From Magnetofaba australis IT-1 (GTDB lineage: Bacteria > Pseudomonadota > Magnetococcia > Magnetococcales > Magnetococcaceae), in the NCBI RefSeq assembly GCF_002109495.1, contig NZ_LVJN01000015.1, positions 1-64,000 on the forward strand: DNA of 64,000 nucleotides. The letters run 5' to 3'. Positions 41,981-51,251 of the stretch are shown here, piece by piece. Below the pieces are notes generated by a model. It was not told where the DNA came from, searched no databases, and saw only the letters and a program-made list of their open reading frames with translations. Position 1 is the stretch's first letter; each line of letters opens with the position of its first letter. A program made the translations under genes and the position numbers.

Positions 41981-42810
41981 CTCTGCCCGCTATGGCCAGA
42001 GATCTGCGCTACGCCTTGGACCCGGTGGCGTGGGCGGTTGAACGCCTGCAATGGGAGCCGGATACGTGGCAACGCCGGTTCCTGCTATCGGCCTCTCAGC
42101 GGGTGATTCTGCTTTGTTCGCGTCAGGTGGGCAAAAGCACCGCCGCCGCCGCCCTGGCGCTGCATACGGCTATCTTTCGACCCGGCTCCAACACGCTGTT
42201 GCTCTCCCCCAGCCAGCGCCAGAGCGGCGAGTTGTTCCGCAAGATTTCCGGCTTCCTCAAGGCGTTGCCGGAACAGGAGCGCCCGCAACTGCCTGAAGAC
42301 AACCGCCTCTCTCTGGCCACGGCCAGCGGCTCCCGCGTGGTTTCGCTTCCCGGCTCCCCCGATACCATCCGGGGCTATTCCGGCGTTGATTTGTTGGTTC
42401 TGGATGAAGCGGCGTTCGCCTCTGATGCGCTCTACATGGCCGTGTTGCCCATGTTGGCTGCGTCTGGTGGGAGGCTGGTGTTGCTTAGCACCCCACAAGG
42501 CAAACGCGGCTTCTTCTACCGGGAATGGGCGGATGGAGGCGCGGATTGGGCGCGGATTCAAGTGCGGGCCAGTGAATGCCCGCGCATCTCCCCCGCGTTT
42601 CTGGAGCAACAACGCCAGACCATGGGAGAGGCGTGGTTTCAGCAAGAGTACATGGCGGAGTTCAGTGACAATTTAAATGCCGTCTTCTCACACAACGCCA
42701 TCCAGGCGGCGTTTTGCAATGACGTTGACCCCCTGTTCCCTTCTGGGCTTGAAGGCTTTGAAGGAGGAGCAGGCGATATGTTTGCCGTAAACCCGGCATT
42801 CAGAACATGA
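41977..42810 (+). CDS. Large terminase, ATPase half
   Basis: A 277-residue protein with the TerL ATPase motor: adenine-binding 'EPDTWQRRFLLSAS', Walker A-like 'LLCSRQVGKSTAAAA' (residues about 45-60), Walker B 'VDLLVLDEAAFASD' (near 133-146) and the coupling motif 'RLVLLSTPQGKRGFF' (near 168). It ends after 'FSDNLNAVFSHNA' and a short tail, just where the nuclease domain should begin. The nuclease is encoded by the next gene in another frame. Phage terminases package DNA into capsids. Here no capsid or portal gene follows, which is why a satellite lifestyle is proposed. Confidence 0.85.
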   Translation: MTLPAMARDLRYALDPVAWAVERLQWEPDTWQRRFLLSASQRVILLCSRQVGKSTAAAALALHTAIFRPGSNTLLLSPSQRQSGELFRKISGFLKALPEQERPQLPEDNRLSLATASGSRVVSLPGSPDTIRGYSGVDLLVLDEAAFASDALYMAVLPMLAASGGRLVLLSTPQGKRGFFYREWADGGADWARIQVRASECPRISPAFLEQQRQTMGEAWFQQEYMAEFSDNLNAVFSHNAIQAAFCNDVDPLFPSGLEGFEGGAGDMFAVNPAFRT

Positions 42811-42838
42811 CTGTTTAGGACTTCATAGGAAGAGTGTC

Positions 42839-43579
42839 ATGAGAGAGCAGAATCAACAGGCAAAGCCCTTATTTATCGCTGGTTTGGATCTTGGGCAAGC
42901 CAACGACTACACCGCTTTGGCGATATTGGAGCAACGCCGCCTTGAAGGAGATACCTATGGATGGCGCTATCTGGCAAGACACTTAAACCGATACCCGCGC
43001 GGCACGAGCTACCCGGATGTCGTCAAAGGCATTTCTCAGTTGCTTGAATCGCCTCAGCTCCAAGGCTGCGTTAACGCTTTGGTGATTGATGGTTCCGGCT
43101 GTGGCCGCCCTGTGGTGGATATGTTTGTTGAAGCCCGGCTACGCACGACGATTGCCGCTATCACCGTGCATGGAGGGGATGCCGTTACGGAAGAGCATCC
43201 TGAGCGATTGAGTCTGAAGCGTTTGAAGATCCCCAAACGGGATCTTGTGGGGACGCTCCAAGCCACTCTGCAAACACAGCGGCTGCAATTTGCCGCCTCC
43301 CTGGAGCATGCCGCCGCCTTACGCCATGAACTGGAGAATTTTCGCGCCAAGATCAATATTGCCACAGGGCATGAGAGTTTCGAGGCATGGCGCGAAGGGG
43401 ATCATGATGACTTGGTGTTTGCGGTGGGATTGGCCGTTTGGTGGGGGGAGCGACACCCACCCCAGCAATACGCCTACATCCCTGTACGCCTCTCAAGAGA
43501 CTCTGACGACGATCCCGTTCCGCGCCGTGTGCGCATGCCTGGGAAAATGGGTGGGCGCGCCGCATGGCGGGGTTTCTAA
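42839..43579 (+). CDS. Large terminase, RNase H-like nuclease half
   Basis: A 246-residue protein equal to the C-terminal nuclease domain of TerL. The metal-binding acidic residues are visible in 'IAGLDLGQANDYTAL' (near 15-29), 'VIDGSGCGRPVVDMF' (near 82-96) and 'EGDHDDLVFAVGLAV' (near 192-206). The gene has its own ribosome site (AGGAAGAG, 6-8 bases before the ATG), 28 bases after the stop of the ATPase gene and in a different frame. The split therefore looks established rather than a recent point mutation. The protein would cut concatemers during packaging, working with the separate ATPase. Confidence 0.82.
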   Translation: MREQNQQAKPLFIAGLDLGQANDYTALAILEQRRLEGDTYGWRYLARHLNRYPRGTSYPDVVKGISQLLESPQLQGCVNALVIDGSGCGRPVVDMFVEARLRTTIAAITVHGGDAVTEEHPERLSLKRLKIPKRDLVGTLQATLQTQRLQFAASLEHAAALRHELENFRAKINIATGHESFEAWREGDHDDLVFAVGLAVWWGERHPPQQYAYIPVRLSRDSDDDPVPRRVRMPGKMGGRAAWRGF

Positions 43580-43742
43580 CCGGATGTGCAGTGGAATAGG
43601 CGACCGTGTTGCGGTTCCATCGCATGAGTACGAGACAGCGGCCATTGAGGCGCTATAGGCAATGGTGGCGAAGAAGAAATAATCGGGAGTGATGTGACAT
43701 GCATCAAAATATGAGAGCGTTCGAAGCCACGGGAGACCATTC

Positions 43743-43940
43743 ATGAACATGCGACCCATGAAATATGTGACTTTGAGGAAGTTCAGCGAGTTGACCGGCT
43801 ATTCAAAACAGGCCGCTGAATCGAAGATGAAGCGCGGGGATTGGATGCGGGATCAACATTACCGGAAAGCCCCAGACGGGCGCATTCTGATGGATCTGGA
43901 GGCGATTGAAAAATGGATCGAAGAAAATCCGGCGGCGTAA
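43743..43940 (+). CDS. xis: Excisionase-like HTH protein
   Basis: A 65-residue protein with a winged-helix excisionase pattern: 'KYVTLRKFSELTGYS', 'QAAESKMKRGDWMRD' and 'GRILMDLEAIEKWIE'. Such proteins bend DNA at att sites and direct the integrase to excise. The gene overlaps the integrase start by 28 bases, the usual xis-int arrangement. Bases 43580-43742 hold no gene. Confidence 0.8.
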   Translation: MNMRPMKYVTLRKFSELTGYSKQAAESKMKRGDWMRDQHYRKAPDGRILMDLEAIEKWIEENPAA

Positions 43941-45085
43941 GAGTCAGGGGGAAAGGCATCCAGATTGATTTCTATTGTCGAGGCGTGCGTTGTCGGGAGA
44001 CGTTGCGCCTCTCCCCCACCAAAACCAACTTGCATCGGGCCGCCAACATCAAGGCCAAGATCGAAGAGGAGATTGCAACAGGCACGTTCGATTACGCCAA
44101 GTACTTCCCCAATAGCTCCCGCGTCGCTCTGTTCAGCAAAGGGCCGAAGCCAAGCAATCAACGGGTGGGGGAGGCCCTGGAAGACTTCTTGGCTGATAAG
44201 CGGCGCGGCTGTGCGGTGTCCACCTGGAAGGATTACCGCAGCGCCATTCAGAACTATCTGATTCCCGAGTTTGGAGCGCTACGGCTTCGCGACCTGACAA
44301 CGGCGCATATTCGGCAGTGGTTGGGCGGTTTAACCATCAGCAACAAGCGCATCAACAACGTTCTCGTGCCGCTTCGGGGGATGCTCAAAGATGCCTATGT
44401 GGATGGCCTGATTGACCGTGATCCCATGGACCGCATCCGCAACTTGCCCATTACGCGGGAAGATCCAGACCCGTTTGCGCCAGATGAGCAAGAGAGCATC
44501 CTGGCGGCCTTGGCGGGCACGGCCCAGGCGCGCAATCTCATCCAGTTCGCTTTCTGGACGGGCTTGCGCACTTCGGAGTTGTTGGCGGTGGAGTGGGGCG
44601 ACGTGGATTGGAAGCGCGGCGTGGTGAGAATCCGCCGCGCCAATGTGCGGGGCGACGTTAAGACCCCGAAGACGCGCGCCGGAATGCGCGACGTGAAATT
44701 ATTGGCTCCCGCCAAGGAAGCCTTGAAAGCGCAAAAGGCGCATTCATTTCTGGCTGGCGGGGCGATCTTCCTCAATCCGCGTTCAAGCAAGCCTTGGCGG
44801 GATGACACACACATTCGGCAACAGGTTTGGGAGCCCGCCTTAAAGCGCTCTGGCGTGCGCTATCGCAACCTCTATCAAACCCGCCACACTTATGCATCTA
44901 TGATGTTATCCACGGGGGAGAACCCCATGTGGGTGGCTCAGCAGATGGGGCACGCGGATTGGGGAATGATTCGCAAGATCTACGGGCGTTGGATTGCCGA
45001 CATGAACCCCGACGCCGGGGCCAAGGCCGAAGCTTGGTTGCGGGGCTATAAGTCCCAATCTTCTATAAAGGGGGAGAGCGCATAG
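43913..45085 (+). CDS. int: Phage-type tyrosine integrase
   Basis: A 390-residue integrase with an N-terminal arm-binding domain of the DUF3596 type ('GKGIQIDFYCRGVRC', 'ANIKAKIEEEIATGT'), a core-binding domain (residues about 80-170) and a catalytic domain. Catalytic residues: arginine in 'WTGLRTSELLAVEW', 'LYQTRHTYASMMLS' (HxxR region), histidine in 'QMGHADWGMI' and tyrosine in 'RKIYGRWI'. It points toward, and ends 158 bases from, the intact tRNA-Ser gene, its probable attachment site. GGTCAC arm-like motifs lie in between. It is intact and should be able to mobilise the 28.06-45.24 kb island together with Xis. Confidence 0.92.
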   Translation: MDRRKSGGVRVRGKGIQIDFYCRGVRCRETLRLSPTKTNLHRAANIKAKIEEEIATGTFDYAKYFPNSSRVALFSKGPKPSNQRVGEALEDFLADKRRGCAVSTWKDYRSAIQNYLIPEFGALRLRDLTTAHIRQWLGGLTISNKRINNVLVPLRGMLKDAYVDGLIDRDPMDRIRNLPITREDPDPFAPDEQESILAALAGTAQARNLIQFAFWTGLRTSELLAVEWGDVDWKRGVVRIRRANVRGDVKTPKTRAGMRDVKLLAPAKEALKAQKAHSFLAGGAIFLNPRSSKPWRDDTHIRQQVWEPALKRSGVRYRNLYQTRHTYASMMLSTGENPMWVAQQMGHADWGMIRKIYGRWIADMNPDAGAKAEAWLRGYKSQSSIKGESA

Positions 45086-45176
45086 AGCGCCAATCCGTCA
45101 TGGAAACGGGCATGTGTAGGCATGGCGCAGTGGCGCAATATGGCTCATGCATAGCCGGGCCTGAGCGTATCCGCAT

Positions 45177-45199
45177 TGGTCACATGGTGGTCACAAAGC
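45177..45199. promoter_or_regulatory. Paired GGTCAC motifs, candidate integrase arm sites
   Basis: TTGGTCACATGGTGGTCACA contains two copies of GGTCACA 12 bases apart, 45 bp from the att core. A similar pair (AGTCACCGTATGGTCACA) lies at 28190-28206, just inside the other end of the island. Matching motifs at both ends suit arm-type integrase binding sites. Confidence 0.4.
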
Positions 45200-45243
45200 G
45201 AGGGCTGTAGTTGTATAAGTATTTGATTTGCAAGGAATGTAAA

Positions 45244-45333
45244 TGGCGGAGGAGCAGGGATTCGAACCCTGGGTGGGCGTGAGCCCACAACGGTTTTCGA
45301 GACCGTCCCGTTCAACCGCTCCGGCACTCCTCC
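45244..45333 (-). tRNA. tRNA-Ser(CGA)
   Basis: A complete 90-nt class II tRNA on the minus strand with encoded CCA: acceptor GGAGGAG pairs with CTCCTCC, the anticodon loop is CTCGAAA (anticodon CGA), the long variable arm is TGTGGGCTCACGCCCA, and the T-loop is GGTTCGAATCC. Its 3' end is the insertion site for both islands, and the 27 bases 45243-45269 are repeated at 28033. Confidence 0.97.
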
Positions 45334-45532
45334 GTGGCGCGGTCTGGCTTGACAAGGCCCAACAAATTACACCATTGCGCTGGCCAGGGCAAGGCGATTA
45401 CGCGGCGAAGGGTCGGTTGGCCTGTTGGACAACGCATGATATGATGCTCCATTGGCGCCAGTATGTGTTGGCGTCGAGTCCACACGACCAAACGCGGCGG
45501 GCCGTCTGCGGGCCGCGCCGGGAGGCAGCATC

Positions 45533-47083
45533 ATGTCGAATCGACCCAAGCCCATGACCCTGGTGATCCTCGATGGCTGGGGCGTGCGCGCATCGACCGA
45601 AAGCAACGCCATCCACTACGCCAACAAACCCAATTTCGACCGCTGGCGCGCCGAGCGCCCCTTCGCCACCGTGGAGACGGCGGCGGGCCATGTCGGTCTG
45701 CCCGACGGCCAGATGGGCAACTCCGAGGTGGGCCATATGAACCTCGGCGCCGGACGCATCGTCTATCAAGAGTATACCCGCATCGGCAAAGCCGTGGCCG
45801 ACGGTAGTTTCCATCATAATGAAGCTGTGGTGAAGGCGTGTGACGCCGCCAAGGAGCAGGGCGGCGCGGTGCACATCATGGGGCTGCTCTCGCCCGGCGG
45901 CGTACACTCCCATCAGGATCATCTGCTGGCGGCTGTGGAGGCGGCCAAACAGCGTGGCCACGACGCCATTTTCGTGCATGCGATCCTGGATGGCCGCGAC
46001 ACCCCGCCGCGCTCGGCGCTGGGATTCATTGACGACTTCGAAGCGGGCCTCAAGCGCATCGGCGTGGGTCGCATCGCCAGCGTCACCGGACGCTACTTCA
46101 CCATGGACCGCGACAATCGCTGGGACCGCGTGGCGCGCGGCTACCGGGTGATGACCGACGGCGACGGCCATGTGGCGCTGTCGGCGCGGGCGGCGGTGCT
46201 GTCGGCCTACGAGCGGGATCAGAATGACGAATTTGTCGAGCCCACGGTGATCACCGAACTGGGCGCGCCGCTGTCCATGATTCAGGATGGCGACGCGGTG
46301 CTGTGCATGAACTTCCGCGCCGACCGCGTACGCGAGATCAGCGCCGCCTTCACCAAAGATGATTTTGACGGCTTCGAGCGCGGCGCGCGTCTGCAGCTGG
46401 CCGCTTACGTCTGTCTGACCCAGTACTCCGAGGATCTGACCAACGTGCTGGTGGCGTTCCCGCCGCAGAAGCTCACCCACATTCTGGGCGAGGAGATCAG
46501 CCGTCTGGGACTCAAACAGTTGCGCGCGGCGGAAACCGAGAAGTACGCCCATGTGACCTACTTCTTTAACGGCGGCGAAGAGAGCCCGTTTGAGAATGAG
46601 GATCGCCTGTTGATCCCGTCGCCGGACGTCGCCACCTATGATCTCAAGCCGGAGATGTCCGCCGTGGAGCTGACCGATCAGGTGATCGAGCGGGTGCAGA
46701 GCGGCGCCTATGACCTGATCGTGGTCAACTACGCCAACCCCGACATGGTGGGCCATACCGGCGTGTATGAGGCGGCGGTGACCGCTATCGAAACCGTGGA
46801 CGCCTGTTTGGGCCGTCTGTGGGAGGCGGTGCGTCAGGCGGGCGGCGAGATGCTGATCACCGCCGACCACGGCAACGCCGACCAGATGGTGGATGGCGAC
46901 GCCCCCCACACCGCCCACACCAACAACGCCGCGCCGCTGATCTATCTGGGCGAGCGCGAGGCGGCGTTGGAGCATGGGGCGTTGTGCGATATCGCGCCCA
47001 CCCTGCTGGCGCTGATGGATCTGCCGCAACCGGCGGAGATGGATGGACGCGCCCTGGTGACTCTGCGCGCTCATGCCGCGTAA
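45533..47083 (+). CDS. gpmI: 2,3-bisphosphoglycerate-independent phosphoglycerate mutase
   Basis: A 516-residue cofactor-independent phosphoglycerate mutase, which interconverts 3- and 2-phosphoglycerate in glycolysis and gluconeogenesis using manganese. Active-site features: '[10 protein letters not shown]' near the start, the phosphoserine site '[14 protein letters not shown]', '[11 protein letters not shown]', '[14 protein letters not shown]', '[10 protein letters not shown]' and '[11 protein letters not shown]'. The ATG at 45533 has GGAGG upstream and replaces a longer frame from 45452. It is the first chromosomal gene after the tRNA and overlaps envC by 11 bases. The gpmI-envC-ctpA-deacetylase order is a known conserved neighbourhood in proteobacteria. 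Confidence 0.97.
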   Translation: MSNRPKPMTLVILDGWGVRASTESNAIHYANKPNFDRWRAERPFATVETAAGHVGLPDGQMGNSEVGHMNLGAGRIVYQEYTRIGKAVADGSFHHNEAVVKACDAAKEQGGAVHIMGLLSPGGVHSHQDHLLAAVEAAKQRGHDAIFVHAILDGRDTPPRSALGFIDDFEAGLKRIGVGRIASVTGRYFTMDRDNRWDRVARGYRVMTDGDGHVALSARAAVLSAYERDQNDEFVEPTVITELGAPLSMIQDGDAVLCMNFRADRVREISAAFTKDDFDGFERGARLQLAAYVCLTQYSEDLTNVLVAFPPQKLTHILGEEISRLGLKQLRAAETEKYAHVTYFFNGGEESPFENEDRLLIPSPDVATYDLKPEMSAVELTDQVIERVQSGAYDLIVVNYANPDMVGHTGVYEAAVTAIETVDACLGRLWEAVRQAGGEMLITADHGNADQMVDGDAPHTAHTNNAAPLIYLGEREAALEHGALCDIAPTLLALMDLPQPAEMDGRALVTLRAHAA

Positions 47084-48272
47084 GATCCCCAGCGGATCAT
47101 GTTGGCGCGCGCAGCGCTGGCTGCTGCTCGCGCTGCTGGGGCTCCTGGTCGCGTTGGCGCCGGGGAGGGCCACTCTCGCCCAGGAGGAGAAAACGGCGCA
47201 ATTGGCGCAGGAGCGCGCGCGTTTGGCGGAGATCGTCAACGCGCTGCGGCGCGAACAGAAGAGCCTGGAGCAGGCGCAAGGGCAGGAGCGGTCGCTGTTG
47301 GCGCAGGCGCAGCAGATTGACCAGAAACTCAGCGCCGCGCGCAAGCGCGGCGAGGAGATCGCCAAACGGCTGCAGCAGACCCGGGCCAAACTGCCGGGGC
47401 TGGAGGCGGCCATGGCGGAGAGGCGCGGCGCCATGGCGCGGCAACAGCAACTGCTGGCGGGTCACCTGCGTCTGTTGTATGGTCTGGGCGAGCGTGGGGG
47501 GTTGCGCATGGCGCTGTCCCCCGGAGCGGATATGAGCCTGCTGCGCGCCAGCGGCTATTTTCGCTATCTGTTGCGCGCCCGCGCCGAGCGTTTCGCCGCC
47601 TACGGTCAGGCTCTGCAAGAGCTGGAGTTCGCCGCTCGCGCCCGGCAGGAGGCGCTGGCGGGACTGGAGCAGTTGGCGGCGCAGCAGCGCGAGGCCGAAC
47701 AGGCCTTGCAGGCGCAGCAGCGCGAGCGTCAGACGCTGTTGGCGCAGGTGAGCCGGGAACGGAAGTTGCATGAGCGCCAGCTGGCGGAACTGCAGCAGGC
47801 GCGCGATCAGTTGACGCAGTTTCTCAGCCGCTTGGGCGATGAGTTGGAGAAACGGCGCGGCGAGGCGCTGATGTCGCCCCATGAGTCGTTTGGCAAAATC
47901 GCCAAGCGCCGCGGCAAGCTGCCGCGCCCCGTGCAGGGGAGCTTTGAGACGCGTCTGCCCGGGGTGTTCTTCCCGCTGCCCACGGGGCGTCCGGTGAAAG
48001 CGGTGCATCGCGGGCAGGTGGTGTATGCGGACTGGTTTCGCGGCTACGGTCAGCTGTTGATTCTGGGCCATGGGGATCGGGTGTATACCCTGTATGGTCA
48101 TAATCAACGTCTGCTGGCGGCTCAGGGCGACTGGGTGGAGGCGGGCGAAGTCATCGCCAAGAGCGGTGAGAGTGGTTCGTTGGATGGCCGTTCCGGCCTC
48201 TATTTTGAGATTCGCCGCAACGGCCGCACAGAGAATCCGCGCCGGTGGCTGAGTAAAGAGAACGGCGCCTGA
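47073..48272 (+). CDS. envC: EnvC-type murein hydrolase activator
   Basis: A 399-residue periplasmic protein with an N-terminal signal or anchor ('[15 protein letters not shown]'), long coiled coils (residues about 30-255, Gln/Arg/Ala-rich) and a C-terminal LytM (M23-like) domain ('[15 protein letters not shown]', '[15 protein letters not shown]'). The final metal histidine of active LytM enzymes is tyrosine here ('[10 protein letters not shown]'), as in EnvC, so it is an activator rather than a hydrolase. EnvC recruits and activates amidases at the division septum. It overlaps gpmI by 11 bases. Confidence 0.9.
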   Translation: MPRKIPSGSCWRAQRWLLLALLGLLVALAPGRATLAQEEKTAQLAQERARLAEIVNALRREQKSLEQAQGQERSLLAQAQQIDQKLSAARKRGEEIAKRLQQTRAKLPGLEAAMAERRGAMARQQQLLAGHLRLLYGLGERGGLRMALSPGADMSLLRASGYFRYLLRARAERFAAYGQALQELEFAARARQEALAGLEQLAAQQREAEQALQAQQRERQTLLAQVSRERKLHERQLAELQQARDQLTQFLSRLGDELEKRRGEALMSPHESFGKIAKRRGKLPRPVQGSFETRLPGVFFPLPTGRPVKAVHRGQVVYADWFRGYGQLLILGHGDRVYTLYGHNQRLLAAQGDWVEAGEVIAKSGESGSLDGRSGLYFEIRRNGRTENPRRWLSKENGA

Positions 48273-48364
48273 AGGCGGGGGCCACAACGCGCAGTGCGCG
48301 CGAAACTTCATTTCATTGACTGCAACCACCGGCGGCGGGCCGGACATGGGGTTGGCGAGAATTC

Positions 48365-49780
48365 ATGAACGGCATCAAACATCTCAAAGGGTTGGCTGCG
48401 TGGAGCCTGGCGGCGTTCTTTCTGGCCTATTTGGGGCTGCAGACCGCGGAAAACGGCTTCGCCCTGGGGCGCGTGACCTATGAAAAGCTCAAGGTCTTCA
48501 CCGAAGTGCTGGATCTGATCAAGACCCAGTACGTGGAAGACGTGGATGAGCAGAAGGTGCTCTACGGCGCGGTGGACGGCATGCTGCGCACCCTCGACCC
48601 CCACTCCTCGTTTCTCAATCCTGAGAGCTTCAAGGAGATGAAGGTGGATACGCGCGGCGAATTCGGCGGTTTGGGCATCGAGATCACCCGTGGCGAACAG
48701 GCCATTCGCGTGGTCTCGCCCATTGAGGACACCCCGGCCTTCCGCGTCGGCATGAAGGCGGGCGACCTGATCATCAAGATCGAAGATGAGTCCACCCAGG
48801 ACATGAACCTGATGGACGCGGTCAAGAAGATGCGCGGCAAGCCCGGCACCGATATCCACCTGACCGTGGCGCGTAAGGGCGAGACCCAGCCGCTGGAGTT
48901 CACCATCACCCGCGCGGTGATCAAGGTGCGCTCGGTCAAGTGGCGCGCCGAAGAGAACAACTTGGCCTACGTGCGCATCACCCAGTTCAACGAACAGGTG
49001 CATCCGCTGCTGGAGCAGGCGCTGGAGGAGATCGGCGACGAGCTGGAGAAGAGCGGCGGCGTCAAGGGTCTGGTGCTGGATCTGCGCAACGATCCGGGCG
49101 GCCTGCTGGATCAGGCGGTGCAGGTCTCCGACGCCTTCCTGGAGTCGGGCCGCATTGTCTACACCAAGGGCCGCATCCCCGGCAAGGATATGTCGTTTGA
49201 CTCCCACCCCGGCGACCTGCTTAACGGCGCGCCCATCGTGGTGCTGATCAACGGCGGTTCGGCCTCGGCTTCGGAGATCGTCGCCGGCGCGCTGCAGGAT
49301 CATGGCCGCGCGGTGATCATGGGCACGCAATCTTTCGGCAAGGGCTCGGTGCAGACCATTATTCCCCTCTCCGACGGCTCCGGTCTGCGTCTGACCACGG
49401 CGCAATACTTCACCCCCAGCGGGCGCTCGATCCAGGCCAAAGGGATCACCCCGGACATCGTGGTGGAGGATCTGGAGGTGACCAAGCCCAAGGAGAAGGG
49501 CTTTGATCGCCCCAAAGAGGCCGATTTGAAAGGTCATCTGGAGAATCATGATGACGGCGGCGCAGCCATGACCAAAGAGGATAAAGAGGGCGGCGCCCCC
49601 GCCACGGAGGCTGAGAAAGAGATCGAGAAACGCGATCGCATCACCGGCCGCAGCAAAGAGGATTACCAACTGTGGCGCGCCCTGGATCTGCTCAAGGGTC
49701 TGCAGGTGTTCGAGCGTCAACGTGACAAGCGCGCGCAGATGCAGGCGCCCCTCCAGCGGAAGACGGCTGATCTCTCTTGA
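48365..49780 (+). CDS. ctpA: Carboxy-terminal processing protease (S41)
   Basis: A 471-residue protease with an N-terminal membrane helix ('AWSLAAFFLAYLGLQ'), a PDZ domain (residues about 85-170; 'EFGGLGIEITRGEQA') and an S41 catalytic core. The serine lies in 'NGGSASASEIVAGAL' and the lysine in 'GTQSFGKGSVQT', the Ser-Lys dyad. It trims periplasmic and outer-envelope proteins at their C-termini. The C-terminal segment is long, acidic and lysine-rich. The gene starts 92 bases after envC, and its last four bases overlap the next start (TTGA). Confidence 0.95.
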   Translation: MNGIKHLKGLAAWSLAAFFLAYLGLQTAENGFALGRVTYEKLKVFTEVLDLIKTQYVEDVDEQKVLYGAVDGMLRTLDPHSSFLNPESFKEMKVDTRGEFGGLGIEITRGEQAIRVVSPIEDTPAFRVGMKAGDLIIKIEDESTQDMNLMDAVKKMRGKPGTDIHLTVARKGETQPLEFTITRAVIKVRSVKWRAEENNLAYVRITQFNEQVHPLLEQALEEIGDELEKSGGVKGLVLDLRNDPGGLLDQAVQVSDAFLESGRIVYTKGRIPGKDMSFDSHPGDLLNGAPIVVLINGGSASASEIVAGALQDHGRAVIMGTQSFGKGSVQTIIPLSDGSGLRLTTAQYFTPSGRSIQAKGITPDIVVEDLEVTKPKEKGFDRPKEADLKGHLENHDDGGAAMTKEDKEGGAPATEAEKEIEKRDRITGRSKEDYQLWRALDLLKGLQVFERQRDKRAQMQAPLQRKTADLS

Positions 49781-51246
49781 AACAGGCGGGCGCAGACAGC
49801 GCCGCGCGCGTCCAGTCGGCGCGGCGGCGCGCGCGACTGGGCGACTTTTTCCAGATTGCGCTTCTTTCGGCGCTGATCACGCTGGGCGTTGGCTTGACGT
49901 GGATTGTCGAACCCTGGTCCCGCGCTGAGGCCCAGAGCGGCGATGCGTGGCGTCTGGGCTTTGCCGGCGATGGCGCTTTAGAGGAGTCCATGGCGCCGGT
50001 GGAGGCGCCGATTCCGGTGTCGATGCAGCCGGTGGTCCAGCCGGTGGCGCAGGTGATCCAGTCGCAGACGTCGGCGCCGGAAGATCCCCGCGCTTTGCGT
50101 CGCGCCACGCAGTCTGAAGCGAAGGCGCGACAGGCGGAGGCGTCGGCCACGACTGACACCGCCGCTGATGCTGGGGGGGCGAGCGCCGAGGAGGCGGCGG
50201 CGACTGCCGAAACTTCGCCGCTGATGAAGCAGAGCCTCAAGGGCGAGGCGACGCCGCAGAAACTCAACCAAACCTTCCATATCGACTTGCAAACCCGCCC
50301 GCGCCCGGTGACTGGCGCAGAGGCGGCGCAGCCTGCGATCGACCCGGCGGTGACGAAGCCGAAAGCGGACGCCCAGGCCAACGCCGATCCCACCTCGGGA
50401 ATTCAGTACGAAGAGCATCTGGATCCGGCGCTGGACCAGGTGGAGCCGCCGCCTCCGCCCAGCGCGCGGCCCAAACGGCGCGCCGTGGCCGCATCCTCTT
50501 CCAGCAAAGGCGATGTCGACGTCAGCGCGGTGAAGCTGGCGCTGATCATTGATGATCTGGGCTACAACGGTCCCATCGGTCGCGCCATCGCCAAACTACC
50601 CGGTCAACTCACCCTGGCGATCCTGCCCGGCGGCAACTATTCGCGCCAAGTGGTCAATCTCGGCGTGCGCGAGGGCAAGGAGATCATGCTGCACCAGCCC
50701 ATGGAGCCGCAGGGCTATCCGCGCGTCAACCCCGGTCCCGGGGCGCTGCTCAAAGGGATGCCGGACAAGCGCATCCGCCGCATTCTCGCCCACAATCTGG
50801 ATGAGTTTCCCGAAGCCATCGGCGTCAACAACCATATGGGCTCGCGCCTGACCACCGATCGCAGCGCCATGAATGCAGTGATGGGGGTGATCCTGCAGCG
50901 CGGACTCTACTTCGTCGATAGCCGCACCTCGGGCAAAACCGTCGCCTTCAGCGCCGCCGCCAATCAGGGCGTGCCGCGCGCCCAGCGCGCGGTGTTCATC
51001 GACAACACCCGCAGCAAATCCGCCATCCTCAACCAGTTGCGCCAGTTGGAGCGGGTCGGGCGCAGCCATGGCGAGGCGGTGGGCATCGGCCACCCCTACC
51101 CGGAGACCCTGGCGGCGCTCAGAAGCTGGCTGCCCATGTTGGCGCGTAAGAACATCCAACTGGTCAGCGCCTCGCAACTGCTCACCCCCCACGCCAGTCG
51201 CGCCAAGTTCGCCGACAAGCGCCGTCGGATCGCCGCCAAGCGGTAG
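49777..51246 (+). CDS. Divergent polysaccharide deacetylase (YibQ family)
   Basis: A 489-residue envelope protein. Residues about 28-48 form a membrane anchor ('ALLSALITLGVGLTW'). An Ala/Pro/Glu-rich linker to about residue 245 follows, then the YibQ/DUF610 domain: 'LALIIDDLGYNGPIG', 'LTLAILPGGNYSRQV', 'MLHQPMEPQGYPRVN' and 'GIGHPYPETLAALRS'. YibQ proteins are periplasmic and related to NodB deacetylases but lack some metal ligands, so the substrate is unclear. The TTG start overlaps the ctpA stop, indicating coupling. Its place behind envC and ctpA suggests work on the cell wall or envelope during division. Confidence 0.88.
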   Translation: MKQAGADSAARVQSARRRARLGDFFQIALLSALITLGVGLTWIVEPWSRAEAQSGDAWRLGFAGDGALEESMAPVEAPIPVSMQPVVQPVAQVIQSQTSAPEDPRALRRATQSEAKARQAEASATTDTAADAGGASAEEAAATAETSPLMKQSLKGEATPQKLNQTFHIDLQTRPRPVTGAEAAQPAIDPAVTKPKADAQANADPTSGIQYEEHLDPALDQVEPPPPPSARPKRRAVAASSSSKGDVDVSAVKLALIIDDLGYNGPIGRAIAKLPGQLTLAILPGGNYSRQVVNLGVREGKEIMLHQPMEPQGYPRVNPGPGALLKGMPDKRIRRILAHNLDEFPEAIGVNNHMGSRLTTDRSAMNAVMGVILQRGLYFVDSRTSGKTVAFSAAANQGVPRAQRAVFIDNTRSKSAILNQLRQLERVGRSHGEAVGIGHPYPETLAALRSWLPMLARKNIQLVSASQLLTPHASRAKFADKRRRIAAKR

Positions 51247-51251
51247 CCGCC

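Noticed and set aside
45398-47434. 678-residue antisense frame over gpmI
   Set aside because: High G+C third positions open antisense frames. gpmI on the other strand has full catalytic motifs.
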